A stretch of 64,000 bases of DNA, taken from positions 356,862-420,861 of the forward strand of contig NZ_JACVAI010000007.1 in assembly GCF_014851765.1 (NCBI RefSeq). Reading direction: 5' to 3'. The notes below the pieces were generated by a model. It searched no databases. It was not told the DNA's origin and worked only from the letters and a program-made list of their open reading frames with translations. Of this stretch, positions 61,786-64,000 are shown piece after piece (position 1 is the stretch's first letter; every line of letters begins with the position of its first letter). The DNA comes from Pseudomonas sp. PDM04 (GTDB lineage: Bacteria; Pseudomonadota; Gammaproteobacteria; Pseudomonadales; Pseudomonadaceae). Both the position numbers and the translations under genes were made by a program.

Positions 61786-61885
61786 TTCTCACTTTTCAGG
61801 AAGGCCTTCGAAAGCGCCTATCAGAACAACAGCGCTCAGCACGGGCCCGCTAAAAGGCCCCATGTGAGGTGAGTAATGTGGGCAT

Positions 61886-61927
61886 AAAAAACTGGATTGA
61901 CGCATGAACGCCAATCCAGTTCTATTT
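61886..61927. terminator. Bidirectional terminator between LysR and flavoprotein genes
   Basis: Arms aactggattg (61890-61899) and caatccagtt (61912-61921) with A and T runs outside: six A before the left arm give TTTTTT for the minus strand, and ctatttt follows on the plus strand. Confidence 0.85.
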
Positions 61928-61993
61928 TCAATCGCGCAGTTGCAGTTGCAAGGCGCATTTCAGATCATCTGGCTAACGTGTTGAGTTGGAGGC

Positions 61994-63199
61994 TCAAGCC
62001 ACGACGGGAATCAGCGGGTCGGCCGCTTGAAGTGCGATTTCCCGATCCGCTGCCGGAGGGTAAATCCACTGGGTGTTGATTTGGACTTTCAGCTCCTTGC
62101 CTTCCTGGCCGGTCAGCACCACTTTACGCTCCCAGCCCTCGGTGTACACCGCACCCCAGCCGCCCAGGTCCAGGCAGGTGACGTACTTGGGCTGGCTATA
62201 GGCAATCGGCTCGACACCAAGCAGATCCGCGGCTGCGTTGTTGCCGGCGGAGCGGCCCAGGGCGATCGCGTGCTGGCAGGTCATCAGGGCGTGGTTACCC
62301 TGGTCGTCCACGGCAGCGTAGGCAGTGTCGCCGGTGGCGTAGATGGCGTCCTGGCCGAGCACCTTGAGGTTGCGGTCAACATGCAGGCGTCCCTGCGCGT
62401 CGCGTTCGCCATCGATTTGCCGGGTCAGCGGTGACGCTTTTACGCCCACGGCAAAGATCACCGTGCTGGAGGCAATTCGTTCGCCGTTGGCGAGATGCAC
62501 ACCGTGTTCATCGACCTTGGCAACTGGGCTCCCGAGGCGCCAGTCAACGCCCAGACTGGTGCTTGCGTCAGCGACGACCTTGGCGATTGCTTCGCCCATG
62601 GAACCGCCAATCTGCTTGGCCATATCCACCACAATCACACGGAAATCGGCCTGCTCGCCCAGGATGGCACGCAGGCGGGCCGGCATTTCGGTGGCGGTTT
62701 CAATACCGGTAAAGCCACCGCCGACTACGACCACTGTATTGCGGGCAGCGCTTTCCGGTTGCTGAGCCAATTGTTGCAGATGCGCTTCCAATCGCTGCGC
62801 TGACTCCAGGCTATCAACATCAAAGGTGAAGCGCTCGATGCCCTCCAGCGGCGGACGGGCCACTTGGCTGCCGGAGGCCAGGATCAGGCGATCAAAGTAC
62901 AGCTCGGCATCGCCACCCGAGGCATCGCGATAGCTGACGCGCTGGCCGTCGGCGTCAATCTGCGTGGCGCTTCCTTGCACAAAGCGCACGCCAACAGCAT
63001 CGAACAACGGGCTGAGCGGGGCGACGGTACTGGCCAGGTCGGTTTCATAAAAACGTGGGCGCACGCGCAGTTCCGCTTGGGGGGCAAGCAGAGTCACACT
63101 GATGTCAAGGCGCTTGTGTTGATCCAGCAGGCGCACGGCACTGAGTGCGCTCCACATTCCGCCGAAGCCGGCCCCGATGATCAGGATTTGTTGTTTCAT
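61994..63199 (-). CDS. Type II NADH dehydrogenase-like flavoprotein
   Basis: 401 residues. Two nucleotide-binding motifs: IIGAGFGGMWSALSAV near residue 6 (FAD) and VVVVGGGFTGIETATEMPARL near 160 (NADH). A C-terminal FAD-contact segment (IYATGDTAYAAVDDQGNHAL) follows. It looks like a pyridine nucleotide-disulfide oxidoreductase of the NDH-2/ferredoxin reductase type that passes electrons from NADH to quinone. NDH-2 is an inference from sequence; it could also be another FAD oxidoreductase. It is near a cbb3 oxidase gene. Confidence 0.78.
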   Translation of the reverse strand: MKQQILIIGAGFGGMWSALSAVRLLDQHKRLDISVTLLAPQAELRVRPRFYETDLASTVAPLSPLFDAVGVRFVQGSATQIDADGQRVSYRDASGGDAELYFDRLILASGSQVARPPLEGIERFTFDVDSLESAQRLEAHLQQLAQQPESAARNTVVVVGGGFTGIETATEMPARLRAILGEQADFRVIVVDMAKQIGGSMGEAIAKVVADASTSLGVDWRLGSPVAKVDEHGVHLANGERIASSTVIFAVGVKASPLTRQIDGERDAQGRLHVDRNLKVLGQDAIYATGDTAYAAVDDQGNHALMTCQHAIALGRSAGNNAAADLLGVEPIAYSQPKYVTCLDLGGWGAVYTEGWERKVVLTGQEGKELKVQINTQWIYPPAADREIALQAADPLIPVVA

Positions 63200-63386
63200 A
63201 TTATGAGTTCCCGTGGTGTGTTGGCGCTGATTGAAAACTGAACTATTGCGAACTGCTGACCTTTGCCGGCAATGTTTTGGGCCGGGTGGAATCCTCTTTC
63301 AGGTTATGTGAGCTCGTCGAAATCCACCGAATAACTGCGCTTCCCCATTGTTTCCAAGTATTTCTTCATCCCCGGAAGTCTTTGCT

Positions 63387-63608
63387 TCACATCTCCAGGT
63401 TCATCCAACCGACTTTGGCCTCTTCAGGCGCCACCGCCTTGACGACCTTGCCGGTGGCCCGTTCCACGCGCTGGGCGACTTCCGGGTCATCGGCGAAGGG
63501 GATCAGACTGGCCTCCTCCAGGCTCTGCTTCGTTTCCCGTTTCAGGCAGCACTCGACCGTCAGCCACAGGCTTGCAACGAACAGAGCCCCCAACAAGATT
63601 TCGGGCAT
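63387..63608 (-). CDS. CcoQ-like small membrane protein
   Basis: 73 residues: one N-terminal membrane span (ILLGALFVASLWLTVECCL) and a charged tail with ATGKVVKAVAPEEAKVGW. It lies 15 bp downstream of ccoN. In Pseudomonas, orphan ccoN copies are linked to a short CcoQ-type gene and this layout fits. No domain beyond that is recognised. Confidence 0.6.
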   Translation of the reverse strand: MPEILLGALFVASLWLTVECCLKRETKQSLEEASLIPFADDPEVAQRVERATGKVVKAVAPEEAKVGWMNLEM

Positions 63609-63623
63609 CTCAATCTCCTTGCC

Positions 63624-64000
63624 TCAGGCAATCTGCGCTTCACGTTCGGCCAGGCGCACGTCCGCCACCCGCACGGTGCGCCAGACGTTGTAGGCCATCA
63701 GCAGCATGCCGCTGAGGAAGAACACGCCACCGGTAAAGCGCACCACAAAGCCGGGGTGGCTGGCCTGCAAGGCTTCGACGAAGGAGTAGGTCAGCGTGCC
63801 GTCGTCGTTGATCGCGCGCCACATCAGACCCTGGGTGATGCCGTTGACCCACATCGAGGCGATGTACAGCACAGTGCCGATGGTCGCGAGCCAGAAGTGC
63901 AGGTTGATCAGCGGGGTGCTGTGCATCTGCTCGCGCCCGAAGACTTTGGGCACCATGTGGTAGGTGGCGCCGAAGGTGATCATCGCCACCCAGCCCAGGG
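63624..64000 (-). CDS. ccoN: cbb3-type cytochrome oxidase catalytic subunit (C-terminal part)
   Basis: The last 125 or so residues of the subunit; the N-terminus lies past the right edge. Transmembrane helices with ITFGATYHMVPKVFG, INLHFWLATIGTVLYIASMW and FVVRFTGGVFFLSGMLLMAYNVWRTV are characteristic of CcoN. The following CcoQ-like gene and the absence of ccoO directly downstream suggest an orphan CcoN, as found in several pseudomonads; this cannot be proven from the fragment. Confidence 0.88.
   Translation of the reverse strand, partial: LGWVAMITFGATYHMVPKVFGREQMHSTPLINLHFWLATIGTVLYIASMWVNGITQGLMWRAINDDGTLTYSFVEALQASHPGFVVRFTGGVFFLSGMLLMAYNVWRTVRVADVRLAEREAQIA

Overview
The window is high-GC, gene-dense DNA from a Pseudomonas, most likely of the P. 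fluorescens/putida type. The evidence is the many LysR/AraC/GbdR-type regulators, the gabT/gabD/gabP-like genes, a long proline-rich TonB, REP elements of the Pseudomonas type, an SfnR-like sigma-54 activator and an orphan ccoN-ccoQ-like pair. No rRNA, tRNA, CRISPR array, prophage or insertion sequence was seen. It looks like chromosomal accessory metabolism.

Region 1 (1-24.7 kb) handles organic nitrogen and carbon compounds. It opens with a partial hydroxyacid reductase and a tartrate/D-malate dehydrogenase with a divergent LysR. Then come two related modules for polyamine- or amino-alcohol-like substrates. Each has a PotD/PotF-like binding protein, a GMC oxidoreductase and an aldehyde dehydrogenase. 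Around them lie a HAD hydrolase, a DAO-type amine oxidase, a bicupin, an Lrp regulator, a HAD-like protein without its catalytic residues, gabT, gabD, a PotABC-like ABC importer and an MFS carrier. A promoter block is duplicated upstream of the binding-protein gene and of the permease genes. The second copy leads into a 32-residue leader ORF.

Region 2 (24.8-46.3 kb) is the most interesting part. It reads as one sulfur-scavenging regulon controlled by a sigma-54 activator of the SfnR type (29537-30628). I find the 16-bp palindromic core TGCTG-N6-CAGCA eight times. Each lies 70-140 bp upstream of a -24/-12 (sigma-54) promoter, and there are seven such promoters. They drive two TonB-dependent receptors, a private tonB-exbB-exbD operon, an operon with two DszB-like (sulfinate desulfinase) proteins and a TauBC/SsuBC-like importer, an SsuD-like FMNH2 monooxygenase, two odd class II aldolase-like proteins and a periplasmic SsuA-like binding protein. 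Several of the encoded proteins have almost no Cys or Met. The first DszB-like protein keeps a single Cys, at the position of the DszB nucleophile. A likely scheme is outer-membrane uptake, then ABC import, then oxygenation to a sulfinate, then release of sulfite. The substrate is unknown. A heterodimeric ABC exporter sits inside the region but appears separately transcribed.

Region 3 (46.3-64 kb) holds an SDR with a divergent AraC regulator, a GbdR-like regulator with a GabP-like permease, and a TetR-controlled isochorismatase/DUF2798 unit with a matched operator pair. Next come a 974-residue winged-helix/NB-ARC/TPR regulator, a Tat-exported isochorismatase paralogue, and a MarR-controlled Old Yellow Enzyme/NmrA operon with a perfect 20-bp operator palindrome. 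It ends with an SDR/LysR divergent pair, a type II NADH dehydrogenase-like flavoprotein and the 3' end of a cbb3 oxidase ccoN with a ccoQ-like gene.
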